From CAIODY01 sp046051225 (lineage in GTDB: Bacteria > Bacteroidota > Bacteroidia > Chitinophagales > CAIODY01), in NCBI GenBank assembly GCA_046051225.1, contig JBJOOR010000008.1:100257-164256 (forward strand): DNA of 64,000 bases, written 5' to 3'. Positions within the stretch are counted from its first letter, which is position 1. Every line of letters begins with the position of its first letter. Below are positions 23,557 through 32,345 of this stretch, one piece after another. Below the pieces are notes generated by a model that saw only the letters and a program-made list of their open reading frames with translations, was not told the DNA's origin and made no database searches. The position numbers and the translations under genes were made by a program.

Positions 23557-24564
23557 ATGAATAAAACTGCAAAATCAGTTATTCAGTTTTCAGCTTTTCT
23601 GATATTAGGAATCGGGATTGTGTGGTTTATATTTCATAATATGAGCGATGAACAAATTGCACAATGCAAAAATGCTTTGCTAAATGCAAATCCATTTTTA
23701 ATTATATTAGCTTTTTGTTGTGGATTGATGGCACATTTTATTAGAGCATTGCGTTGGAAAATATTAATGGAGCCAATGGGCTATAAATCCACCGTAGCAA
23801 ATACTTATGCTGCTGTGTTGATAGGCTATTTAGCTAATTTGGCTTTTCCAAGATTAGGTGAAGTATCGCGATGTGGTGTGCTTACAAAATACGAAAATAT
23901 TCCGTTTGAAAAAAGCTTCGGAACGGTGATAGCCGAACGCATTTTTGATATGGCTTGTTGGCTTTTTTTAGTAGCTATTACAGTACTAATAGAGTTTGAT
24001 AGAATGTATGCCTATTTTAAAACTACAATAGTTGATTCGGCAGTAGCCAAATTTCAAAATGCAGGAAACATGAAATGGATAATTATTGCTGTGTTGATGA
24101 TTGGAGCAGTAGTTGGCATTATGATAATTAAAAAAATAATTTCAAAAAATAATAAAATTAAAGGATTTGTTGAAGGCTTAGTAAGCGGCTTAAAAGCCAT
24201 TTTAAATTTGAAACGAAAAGGTATTTTTATTTTTTACACTATTTTAATTTGGAGTACATATTTACTTACCCAATACTTAGGTCTATTATGCGTAAAAGAA
24301 ACATCGCACTTAAATATTTTTGCAGCACTAAGCTGTATGACGTTGGGTAGCTTTGGCTTTATACTACCCACACAAGGCGGTTTAGGTGGTTATCATGCCA
24401 TTATTCCACAAGTTTTAAAATTGTATAATATTCCTGAAGGAATTGGTTTAGCATCGGCTTGGGTAAATTGGGGCGTAGGGCAAATTGCCATTATTATTGG
24501 TGGCTTTTTATCGTTTCTGTTTTTACCTATTATCAATAAAAATAAAAAACATGAGCACATTTGA
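23557..24564 (+). CDS. Flippase-like / lysylphosphatidylglycerol-synthase TM-domain protein
   Basis: This 335-residue integral membrane protein has about eight spans. Family motifs are LRALRWKILMEPMGYK, YAAVLIGYLANLAFPRLGEVSRCGVLTKYE and GSFGFILPTQGGLGGYHAIIP. These place it in the UPF0104/AglD-like group related to the transmembrane part of MprF. Members are thought to move or modify lipids or lipid-linked sugars; the substrate is unknown. Its last 14 bp overlap the start of the epimerase gene. Confidence 0.88.
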   Translation: MNKTAKSVIQFSAFLILGIGIVWFIFHNMSDEQIAQCKNALLNANPFLIILAFCCGLMAHFIRALRWKILMEPMGYKSTVANTYAAVLIGYLANLAFPRLGEVSRCGVLTKYENIPFEKSFGTVIAERIFDMACWLFLVAITVLIEFDRMYAYFKTTIVDSAVAKFQNAGNMKWIIIAVLMIGAVVGIMIIKKIISKNNKIKGFVEGLVSGLKAILNLKRKGIFIFYTILIWSTYLLTQYLGLLCVKETSHLNIFAALSCMTLGSFGFILPTQGGLGGYHAIIPQVLKLYNIPEGIGLASAWVNWGVGQIAIIIGGFLSFLFLPIINKNKKHEHI

Positions 24565-24961
24565 TAAAATAGAACATATAGGCATTGCCGTAAAAAATTT
24601 AGAAATTAGTAATCAGCTTTTTGCTAAAATATTAAATACCGAACATTATAAAACCGAAGAAGTAACATCGGAAGGTGTTAGAACATCTTTTTTTAAAACA
24701 GGCGAAAATAAAATTGAATTGCTGGAAGCAACCCATGCTGATAGCCCCATTGCAAAGTTTTTAGAAAAAAAAGGCGAAGGAATTCATCATATAGCATTTG
24801 GTGTAAAAGATATAAAAGCCGAAATGCAACGCTTAAAGGCAGAAGGCTGTCTATTATTAAATGAAGAACCAAAATTAGGAGCTGATAATAAGTTAGTGTG
24901 TTTTATCCATCCTAAATCTTCAAATGGTGTTTTGATTGAATTGTGTCAGGATACAAATTAA
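24551..24961 (+). CDS. mce: Methylmalonyl-CoA epimerase
   Basis: This 136-residue VOC-fold enzyme begins MSTFDKIEHIGIAVKNLE, then F-x-T-G-E-N-K-I-E-L-L-E, KKGEGIHHIAFGVKD and HPKSSNGVLIELCQ. The metal ligands His, Gln/Glu and His sit at the usual places. It interconverts the methylmalonyl-CoA epimers between propionyl-CoA carboxylase and the B12-dependent mutase. The ATG at 24551 is the conserved start; the open frame extends further upstream inside the flippase gene. Confidence 0.93.
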   Translation: MSTFDKIEHIGIAVKNLEISNQLFAKILNTEHYKTEEVTSEGVRTSFFKTGENKIELLEATHADSPIAKFLEKKGEGIHHIAFGVKDIKAEMQRLKAEGCLLLNEEPKLGADNKLVCFIHPKSSNGVLIELCQDTN

Positions 24962-25084
24962 CATAACATAGTTTGTATCTTGAAAGTTGAAAGGCGAAAA
25001 AACATTAAATTTTTAGGCTACTTTTCGGATTAATTTTTCTATAACTTTTATTTGTTTTTGTAAAACAAAAATCTTTTTGCCAAT

Positions 25085-25483
25085 ATGAAATCCAAGAAAT
25101 CATTAGTAGTAATCTTAGCCTACATTGCAGCGGCTTTATTCATTTTTAATGGAGTGTGCAAAATATTAAATCTATTTGAAATGGTAGATTTTTTAGCCAA
25201 AATGAATTTTTCGAGAATAGCTGCTATCGTAATTGGTATATTAGAAATTGCTGGTGCAATTGGATTATTAATTCCATCGTCAAGAGCCACCATTAGTTTT
25301 TTGCTGATACTTTTAGTAGTAGGTGCAATTGGTTCAGAAATAGGGGCTGGATTTGATATGCTGAAAATATTGCCACCAGCCGGTGTGTTTGTGCTATTGG
25401 CTGCCATAGCTTATTATGATAACATGATAGCAGCTGAAGAAGAAGAAGAAGAAATAGAGCATAGATATGATAACGTGAAATAA
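25085..25483 (+). CDS. DoxX-like four-span membrane protein
   Basis: This 132-residue protein has four spans: VVILAYIAAALFIFNGVCKIL, FSRIAAIVIGILEIAGAIGLLI, ATISFLLILLVVGAIGSEIGAG and PPAGVFVLLAAIAYYDNMI. The arrangement and GILEIAGAIGLLIP motif resemble DoxX/DoxD-type proteins. The C-terminus is an acidic AAEEEEEEIEHR tail. Function is unknown. It is monocistronic, with a terminator following. Confidence 0.7.
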   Translation: MKSKKSLVVILAYIAAALFIFNGVCKILNLFEMVDFLAKMNFSRIAAIVIGILEIAGAIGLLIPSSRATISFLLILLVVGAIGSEIGAGFDMLKILPPAGVFVLLAAIAYYDNMIAAEEEEEEIEHRYDNVK

Positions 25484-25503
25484 ATTTAAACCACTGATAT
25501 TTT

Positions 25504-25529
25504 AAAGCACCTTTTAAGGTGCTTTTTTT
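25504..25529 (+). terminator. Terminator after the DoxX-like gene
   Basis: AAAGCACCTT (25504-25513) pairs perfectly with AAGGTGCTTT (25516-25525), followed by a T-run. Confidence 0.8.
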
Positions 25530-25580
25530 ATTCGATAAATTAAGTAAATAAATAGCCGCTTAATACTTCAATTCTTTAAC

Positions 25581-25588
25581 TATTTTTG
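25581..25588 (+). promoter_or_regulatory. -7 element before the mannose-1-phosphate guanylyltransferase gene
   Basis: TATTTTTG matches TAnnTTTG 8 bp before the ATG, which would make a nearly leaderless mRNA. No good -33 element is visible. Confidence 0.35.
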
Positions 25589-25595
25589 CAACATC

Positions 25596-26675
25596 ATGAA
25601 TGCAAATAATTATGTGATTATAATGGCTGGTGGCATAGGAAGTCGCTTTTGGCCAGTAAGTAGAAATAATCACCCCAAACAATTTTTAGATTTTTTAGGC
25701 ACAGGCAAATCGTTGTTGCAGCTTACCGTTGAGCGTTATGCAGCTTTATGTCCGCCTGAACAAGTGTATATTGTAACCAATGAAATTTATGCTGATTTAA
25801 TAAAAGCGCAGTTACCTGATTTTAAAGATGAACAAGTATTGTACGAACCAATGCGCAAGAACACTGCGCCTTGTATTGCCTATGCGTCGCTAAAAATTTC
25901 GTTAAAAAATCCAAAAGCAAATATTATTGTAGCTGCCGCCGACCATGTTATCTTAAAAGAAAATATTTATCACGAAGTGGTACGAAAAGGATTAGAACAT
26001 GTAGCCAAGCATAATCATTTGGTTACACTAGGTATTCAGCCAAGCCGCCCCGATACTGGGTATGGCTACATACAATACATGGAAGAAAATGAAAATGGAG
26101 TACATAAAGTAAAAACATTTTTCGAAAAACCTGATAAAGATTTAGCTATTCAGTTTATTAAAACGGGTGAATTTTTATGGAATAGCGGTATGTTTATTTT
26201 TAATGTAAAATCTATCATTAAAGCTTTTGAACAATTGCTGCCCGAAGTATTTGAAGCTTTTGCAGGGTATGAAAAAAAGCTATACACAAAAGATGAAAAG
26301 AAATTTATTGAAAATGCTTATACACTTTGCACCAATGTATCTATTGATGTAGGTGTGATGGAAAAAGCATCTAATGTACGTGTAATACCTGCCAGCTTTG
26401 GTTGGAGCGATGTAGGCACTTGGGCTTCGTTATATGAATTGACAGAACATGATTATCATGGCAATTCGGTATCGGGTAAAAATGTGATGATGTATGATGC
26501 TCAAAATAATATTGTAAATGTGCCTGATAAAAAATTAGTGATTTTACAAGGTTTGGATAATTATATAGTAGTAGATACACCCGATGCTTTATTGATTTGC
26601 GAAAAAACACAAGAGCAAAAAATAAAAGATTTTACAGCGGATGTAAAGAGAATGAAAGGTGATAAGTTTTTGTAG
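25596..26675 (+). CDS. manC: Mannose-1-phosphate guanylyltransferase
   Basis: This 359-residue enzyme makes GDP-mannose from mannose-1-phosphate and GTP. The signature IMAGGIGSRFWPVSRNNHPKQFLDFLGTGKSLLQLT spans residues 9-43. The downstream motifs are EPMRKNTAPCIAYA, AAADHVI, TGYGYIQ, FFEKPD, FLWNSGMFIF and FGWSDVGTW. There is no C-terminal phosphomannose isomerase domain, so it is the single-function form. GDP-mannose feeds capsule, O-antigen or GDP-fucose. Confidence 0.95.
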   Translation: MNANNYVIIMAGGIGSRFWPVSRNNHPKQFLDFLGTGKSLLQLTVERYAALCPPEQVYIVTNEIYADLIKAQLPDFKDEQVLYEPMRKNTAPCIAYASLKISLKNPKANIIVAAADHVILKENIYHEVVRKGLEHVAKHNHLVTLGIQPSRPDTGYGYIQYMEENENGVHKVKTFFEKPDKDLAIQFIKTGEFLWNSGMFIFNVKSIIKAFEQLLPEVFEAFAGYEKKLYTKDEKKFIENAYTLCTNVSIDVGVMEKASNVRVIPASFGWSDVGTWASLYELTEHDYHGNSVSGKNVMMYDAQNNIVNVPDKKLVILQGLDNYIVVDTPDALLICEKTQEQKIKDFTADVKRMKGDKFL

Positions 26676-26713
26676 AATTTTTATCAGATTGAGTTTTAAA
26701 TTTCAATATTGAG

Positions 26714-27022
26714 ATGATTACCAATGATACAATTATACATACGATTATAATAACTTATTTCATAGGTTTGTTTATTTCAATATTGGCAGCTATGATGTAT
26801 TATTCAAATTATTTAACAGCAATTGATAATAAAGAATATGAGTTTGGAATTATGTGGGGCGCATGGAATATGAAATATGATTTTACTTTTTTTATTAATG
26901 TTGAAGCTGAAGATGAGTTCACTAAAAAAATTATAAAGCAACATCGCAAGGCTGTTATCGTTTTTTGGACTTGGTTTTTAATGTTAGTTCCAATAGTTAT
27001 TATTTGTAATTTGATTGATTAA
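26714..27022 (+). CDS. Small two-span membrane protein, unknown function
   Basis: This 102-residue protein has two membrane spans, HTIIITYFIGLFISILAAMMYY (residues 9-30) and AVIVFWTWFLMLVPIVIICNL (80-100), joined by a charged loop. It starts 38 bp after manC. No family recognised. Confidence 0.6.
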   Translation: MITNDTIIHTIIITYFIGLFISILAAMMYYSNYLTAIDNKEYEFGIMWGAWNMKYDFTFFINVEAEDEFTKKIIKQHRKAVIVFWTWFLMLVPIVIICNLID

Positions 27023-27108
27023 AAATTTATAGAAAAATAGAGAATTACATTTTGTATTTTTAAATGCTGGAATACAACCTTTAATTAGTAAAATGCATCA
27101 TTTAGATT

Positions 27109-28535
27109 ATGAAAAACATATTTCTTCTAATAATATCTATTTGGATTTCAAAAAATGTTTTAGCCCAAAGCTCCCAATGCCAAACTGTTTTAAGCCAAAA
27201 ACAATTGGATTGGTTAGATAATTATCAACGAAATGATGCTTTGTTTAAAACCAAAAGTGGAGTTAAGTATATTCCAGTTAAAGCACACATTACACATCAA
27301 GATGATAGTACTACTTTGATAGAACTTCAAACTGTTTTATTGAGTATTTGCGATTTGAATATTGCTTTTGATTCAGCACATATACAGTTTTATCTACTAC
27401 CAACTATTGATAGAATTTATAACACTATATTCTATAATATGCCAACACCAAATAGTTGGAATACAACCTCAATAATGGGAATGCATAATGTCAATAATGC
27501 TTTAAATATTTATTATGTAAATTATCCTGGCGCATGTGGCTATTACAATACAATAAATGATGCAGTAGTAATTACCCAAGCCTGTGCTTTGGGTTATAAT
27601 TTAGCTCATAATGTTGGGCATTTGTTTTCATTACCCCATACATCTCAAGGACAATCATTCGCTGATTGTTCAGGCAATACGGTAGCTCCAGTAAGTTATG
27701 AGAAAATGGATGGGAGTAATTGTTATGCCGTAGCTGATAAATTTTGTGATACACCTCCTGATTATTATGATAATGGGTTTTGTACTAACTATTGTCATTA
27801 TCGTGATGCAGATAGTGTATTAATTACATCTGATTCAACTTTAATCATGTCATTATCAAATTGTGGTACTAGGTTTTCGAATGAGCAAATTGCTGCTATT
27901 AATGCTGATTTAAGTTCAGTGGGATTACATCCTCAACTAGTTGTTCATCTACAATTAATGCAGTAAATTTAGGTTCAGCAAAACCATTATCGCCTGATAC
28001 TTTGGTTTCTGTAACAGGCAATTATATTGTATTCAGATGGCGTAAAGTTGCCAATGCCGAACATTATGTAATTAAAGTTGATTATGGGTTTGATTTAATT
28101 ACACCAACCGCGGATACTTTTTTTATTTATCAAGGCAATGATTTAAATGTTGGCGTAGCTTATAGATGGAGAATAAAACCAGTAGCAAAGGGTAATCTAT
28201 GTGAGAATTTTAGCAGTACACAAGCCATATTCATAGCTTCTGCTTATACTGGATTTGAAACAATAAAAGATGAAAAAAAGTCTATTCGTATTTATCCAAA
28301 TCCAGTAAGAAAAAATCAAGAAGAAACTTTAGTAATATATTCTTTAAAAAATATCGAAAATGTACAGATTGAAATTTTTAATAACTTAGGTGAAAGGAAA
28401 TGGATTGAAAATCGGAGTTTGCTATTAGGAAAAAATAATTGCAATATTAATTTTAAAGATTATCCATCAGGTATTTATATTATGAAAGTTGTAGGATATA
28501 ATTTTAATTCACAAATAAAATTTATAATTGATTAA
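27109..28535 (+). pseudogene. Frameshifted M43-like metalloprotease with type A sorting domain and altered HExxH
   Basis: Two frames together make one protein. The first (27109-27966) has a signal peptide (MKNIFLLIISIWISKNVLAQ), then an M43/pappalysin-like region: LAHNVGHLFSLPHTS, KFCDTPPD, and IMSLSNCGTRFSNEQIAAINADL. The second frame continues to 28535 with a fibronectin-like segment and a T9SS type A sorting domain (RIYPNPV...YPSGIYIMKV). The join lies near 27910-27965, where the second frame is open upstream of any start codon; a one-base loss explains it. In addition the zinc motif reads HNVGH, not HExxH, so the catalytic Glu is Asn. An authentic broken gene is favoured; a sequencing error could explain the frameshift but not the Asn codon. 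Confidence 0.7.
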
Positions 28536-30508
28536 TGAAAAAGTATCTTTTCGTTCTATTGCAGATTATGGTACTCACATCATTTGTGAATGCTCAAATA
28601 GTTTACAATTGTTCTTCGTTAAAGTCTTATCAAGCAGTTCATGAAAAATCGAAAATTATAAATACTGATTTGTTAAATTATGATATTAATTATATTAAGT
28701 TAGATGCAGAAATTGGTGTTCAAAATAATTCAATAAAAGGGAATGTTCTTATAAGCGCTAAATCGAAAATCGCATCCTTAGGTAAGATTGTTTTTGAATT
28801 GCAGCAGGGAGCGGTGATTGATTCAGTCTTTGTAAATGGAAAGAAAGAGAATGCAATTACCAACAAAAATTTAAGAGAAATAAATCTCTCTAATTCAATT
28901 CAAAATTTTAAGTATTTTAATTTTCAAGTATTTTATTATTGCTCTTCTACGAATATAATTTCGGATAGAAGTACCTGTGGAATGTTAACCCAAATAGGGA
29001 TTTGTACTGCATCCAATTCCGAACCATTTTTTACATCTTATTGGTTGCCTTGCAAACAAGTGTTGGAAAATAAAATTGACTCAATGGATATTGCAATTAC
29101 AGTTGATGACTCCTTAAAAGCTTGTGCAAATGGCATACTGAAAAAAATTGATACGCTACCTAATCACAAACTTAAGTTTAATTGGAAAACTAATTATCCA
29201 ACCGCTTATTATTTAATTGCAATAGCCGCTGGAAAGTATATTGATTATTCATTTTCCACTCAACTGCCGAATGGAAAAAAAATGATGATTCAAAATTATA
29301 TTTATGAATACTCACCAACAATTTTATCTAACAGTAAATCTTATCTAGATACTGTGGCAATGTTGCTAAATTATTATTCAACTTTGTTTGGTGAATACCC
29401 TTTTGCAAATGAAAAATATGGACACTGTATGGCTCCAATTAACGGAGGGATGGAAAACCAAACCATGACTACTATATACTCGTTGACGAATATGCAAATG
29501 ATGGCTCATGAATTAGGGCACTCGTGGTTTGGAGATAAAGTTACATGCGGCTCTTGGGGTGATATATGGTTAAATGAAGGCTTTGCTTCTTATACTGAAT
29601 ATTTGTTTTGTAAACAATTCAGAGGAGAATCTTCGGCTTTGCAATTGATGAATAAGTTTCAGAAGGTAGCAAAAATATTTGGTTTTACACCTGTTTATAT
29701 AAAAAATGCTATTAATCCAAGTCGTATATTTTCGCCTGAAATAACCTATCAGAAGGGGGCTGCAATAATTCATGCACTTCGGTATGAAATCAATAATGAT
29801 GAATTATTTTTTAATGCTATTCGGAAATTTCAAACTGATTTTGCATATAAAACAGCATCAGTTAGTAATTTGATTCAAAGTATAAATGAGGTTACAAAAA
29901 AAGATTATCAATATTTTTTTGATGAATGGTATTATGGAGTTGAATATCCTGTTTTATCAATGCGTTGGAATCAACAAAAAGAAAAAGTAATGTTGATTGT
30001 GTCACAAACAAATAAGCAGGATACTATAATTCCTTTCTTTAAAATGGATATTGATTGTGAGTTTAACGGATTTCAAAAAGATACAACATTAAGACTCTCA
30101 TTGAAAAGCAAAACAGACACTTTTTATTTTTGCTTTTCGGATAAAATTAATGAATCAAAGAAAATAGAATTTGACCCATTGCATTGGTTAATTGCTGATG
30201 TTGATACCATTTATAATGATTTGAATCTTCGGCCTGATTATGCTTCTACTTTTCGATTTTGCAATCAAAATAGAAATGATTGGATTTTATTCCCTAATCC
30301 TTCAATTGGCAACTTTATTACACTTTCGCATCATTATGAATCAAGTACTTTAGAAGTATTTGATATATTAGGACGAAAAGTGATTTACTATAAAAATTGC
30401 CCTTCCAATATTCCTATTCAAGTAAACTTAAGTAGAGGGCTATATTCTGCTAAACTTACAGACAATTCTTCAAATTATGGTTCTATTAAAAAATGGATTG
30501 TGCAGTAA
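28535..30508 (+). CDS. M1-family metallopeptidase with T9SS type A sorting domain
   Basis: This 657-residue exported aminopeptidase-like protein has a signal peptide (1-20), the substrate-anchoring GGMEN (residues 304-308), and the zinc site HELGH (325-329) followed after 18 residues by NEGFA (Glu348), all canonical for M1. The C-terminal approximately 75 residues form a type A sorting domain (LFPNPSIGN...LEVFDILGRKV...LSRGLYSAKL). It probably trims peptides at the surface or in the medium. Its ATG shares a base with the stop of the broken M43-like gene, so the two form a peptidase operon. Confidence 0.92.
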   Translation: MKKYLFVLLQIMVLTSFVNAQIVYNCSSLKSYQAVHEKSKIINTDLLNYDINYIKLDAEIGVQNNSIKGNVLISAKSKIASLGKIVFELQQGAVIDSVFVNGKKENAITNKNLREINLSNSIQNFKYFNFQVFYYCSSTNIISDRSTCGMLTQIGICTASNSEPFFTSYWLPCKQVLENKIDSMDIAITVDDSLKACANGILKKIDTLPNHKLKFNWKTNYPTAYYLIAIAAGKYIDYSFSTQLPNGKKMMIQNYIYEYSPTILSNSKSYLDTVAMLLNYYSTLFGEYPFANEKYGHCMAPINGGMENQTMTTIYSLTNMQMMAHELGHSWFGDKVTCGSWGDIWLNEGFASYTEYLFCKQFRGESSALQLMNKFQKVAKIFGFTPVYIKNAINPSRIFSPEITYQKGAAIIHALRYEINNDELFFNAIRKFQTDFAYKTASVSNLIQSINEVTKKDYQYFFDEWYYGVEYPVLSMRWNQQKEKVMLIVSQTNKQDTIIPFFKMDIDCEFNGFQKDTTLRLSLKSKTDTFYFCFSDKINESKKIEFDPLHWLIADVDTIYNDLNLRPDYASTFRFCNQNRNDWILFPNPSIGNFITLSHHYESSTLEVFDILGRKVIYYKNCPSNIPIQVNLSRGLYSAKLTDNSSNYGSIKKWIVQ

Positions 30509-30603
30509 AAAAAATATTTCGCTTAGATAAATGTACTCACTCATCACATTAACAAATGGGGTTGCATTAATTTTGTTATTTTCCTGTTTGTGATCTGAGG
30601 CTA

Positions 30604-30813
30604 TTATTTATTGATAGTATCTACAAATTTATGCATTTCACCCTCTGTTTTTTTGCTTTCCCCATTATCTAAAGTTACTCCTGCACATCTATCAGTTCGA
30701 AAAATTGGACAAAGTTTTGTAGTGTCATTTATCCAACGCATACCAGTATAAGAAGAAGACTTTTTGTTGCTAAAAAACAATATATATTTATAAACTTTAT
30801 TGTTTGATTTCAT
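30604..30813 (-). CDS. Small hypothetical protein, 69 residues
   Basis: The frame starts MKSNNKVYKYILFFSNKKSSS and contains two Cys. It is in the same frame as the upstream frameshifted lipoprotein fragment, separated from it only by two consecutive stop codons (TAA TAG). It may be an independent small gene or the tail of a decayed one. No homology is recognised, so confidence is low. Confidence 0.35.
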   Translation of the reverse strand: MKSNNKVYKYILFFSNKKSSSYTGMRWINDTTKLCPIFRTDRCAGVTLDNGESKKTEGEMHKFVDTINK

Positions 30814-30819
30814 TATCTA

Positions 30820-31067
30820 TTACAACTGAGTATCTCGTTTAAAAATTCTATGACTTTCAATTTTAAAGAGAGTATCAAGTTGATAGATTTTGGTATTTAC
30901 ATATTTAAAGCTATCAACATCTATCCATAAAATAGATTTTATTTTTTTTTGAAGGTCAATTTATAATAATTCGGAAAAGATGTTGAATTTAAGTTTTCTA
31001 TTTTCTTTGGCAAATTGCATTCAATGAATGCAAATAAAAAAAGCAATAATAATTTATTTGTCTTCAT
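30820..31067 (-). pseudogene. Small lipoprotein gene interrupted at a nine-base homopolymer
   Basis: From the ATG at 31065-31067 the frame encodes MKTNKLLLLFLFAFIEC, a lipoprotein signal with Cys17, and then stops at codon 43 right after nine A's (minus strand; T's at 30942-30950). Adding one A keeps the frame open to a stop at 30820-30822, giving about 82 residues rich in Lys and aromatics. This is either phase-variable slippage, a real frameshift, or a homopolymer sequencing error. It starts 7 bp after the mtgA stop. Confidence 0.5.
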
Positions 31068-31073
31068 GTTGTT

Positions 31074-31787
31074 TTATTTATACCCAAACTCTTTTCTTAC
31101 ATCAATTCCTAAAAAACTCATTTGCGGAATTATTTGTGCTTGTCGCATCATAATATATCCTGATGGATATTTAGCCGAAAATAATTTTGGTCCTGGTAAA
31201 ATGGCAGCAATCAAAGCGCATTGCCCTTGTGTAAGATTTTTTGCATTGCGGTTAAAAGCATACAAGCCACCTTGTTCAACGCCGAATCGGTTTTTATTTA
31301 ATTCAATTACATTTAAATATACTTCCATAATGCGGCGCTTACTCCAACATATTTCAATTAAGCAAGTAAAGTAAACTTCCAATCCTTTGCGCAAAAAATT
31401 GCGTTGTGGAAACAGAAAAACATTTTTAGCTACTTGCTGTGAAATGGTGCTGGCACCAATTTTTTTCTTGTGTGTTTTGTTGTATTCCATAGCTGTTTTA
31501 ATGGCATCAAAATCAAACCCATGATGTATTAAAAAATGTTGGTCTTCACTTGCCATTACGGCCAATGGCATATAAGGAGATATGTCTTCTAAATCTTTCC
31601 ACTCTGTATAAATTTTATCATTGGTTTTATCATCGTCAAATTTTGTTTGAAACCATCTAATGCCCATCAATGGTGTAATTGGCGGATTTATAAACCGATA
31701 AAAAATTACCCACGAAATGGTAATTATTAAAAACCACATAAAGAATTTTAGAACAAATCTGCCTGTTTTTTTTAGCGTTTCTTTCAT
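31074..31787 (-). CDS. mtgA: Monofunctional biosynthetic peptidoglycan transglycosylase
   Basis: This 237-residue GT51 enzyme is anchored by one N-terminal membrane span (FVLKFFMWFLIITISWVIFY, residues 11-30). The catalytic Glu81 lies in AVMASEDQHFLIHHGFD, followed by GASTISQQVAKNVFL (111-125) and the R-K-x-x-E segment FLRKGLEVYFTCLIE...KRRIMEVYLNVIE. It polymerises lipid II into glycan strands and has no transpeptidase domain. Length is normal for MtgA. Confidence 0.94.
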   Translation of the reverse strand: MKETLKKTGRFVLKFFMWFLIITISWVIFYRFINPPITPLMGIRWFQTKFDDDKTNDKIYTEWKDLEDISPYMPLAVMASEDQHFLIHHGFDFDAIKTAMEYNKTHKKKIGASTISQQVAKNVFLFPQRNFLRKGLEVYFTCLIEICWSKRRIMEVYLNVIELNKNRFGVEQGGLYAFNRNAKNLTQGQCALIAAILPGPKLFSAKYPSGYIMMRQAQIIPQMSFLGIDVRKEFGYK

Positions 31788-31979
31788 TGCGTAAATGTAG
31801 TAATTTGTTTTTAGTTGAATCGGTTCAATAAGAAATCAGACCATAGCATTTTTTAATTTAAGTTTTGGATGTCTGCTCCAAACATTCTGATTGTTTTTTG
31901 TATCAAAACAAAAGAAAAATAATAAACTGATTTTTGAAATTTGGATGGTAATATTTGTAGAATTTTATTTTTCTAAAAT

Positions 31980-32336
31980 TTATTTCGTATCATTTTCTTT
32001 TCTTAAATAATGTAAAAAAAGCAACACATTATTTAATTCGTTTTCGCTTAATTTTTTTGCTACTGCATGATTGGTTGTATCATTCATATTTAATTTAGCA
32101 TTGTATGCATCTAATTGTTGTTTGCTAAAATTTGGCACATTTAATTTGCCTTTATGAAACAAGCCATGGCAGGCAGAACAGTTTGATTTATACAAGTCTA
32201 ATCCTTCGTTAAATCGAATGGTATATTCTGCTTTTCGTTTGTCCGACATGTCTTGCGGAAACACAGGTTTTACGCTTTTGTTTCCGCATTGTATAAATAG
32301 AAAAAGTATAGAAAAAAATACAAAAAATATTTTCAT
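31980..32336 (-). CDS. Mono-haem c-type cytochrome lipoprotein
   Basis: This 118-residue protein has a lipoprotein signal (MKIFFVFFSILFLFIQC, Cys17), one haem-binding CSACH (residues 53-57), and a C-terminal L-S-E-N-E-L-N-N-V-L-L-F-L-H-Y-L-R helix of the cytochrome c fold. It lies 9 bp after the di-haem peroxidase and is probably its electron-donating partner in the periplasm. The axial Met is not certain. Confidence 0.85.
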   Translation of the reverse strand: MKIFFVFFSILFLFIQCGNKSVKPVFPQDMSDKRKAEYTIRFNEGLDLYKSNCSACHGLFHKGKLNVPNFSKQQLDAYNAKLNMNDTTNHAVAKKLSENELNNVLLFLHYLRKENDTK

Positions 32337-32345
32337 AAAATGATA

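Noticed and set aside
31015..31374. A 119-codon plus-strand frame over mtgA
   Set aside because: It lies entirely antisense to the conserved GT51 gene and the small lipoprotein and has no recognisable product.
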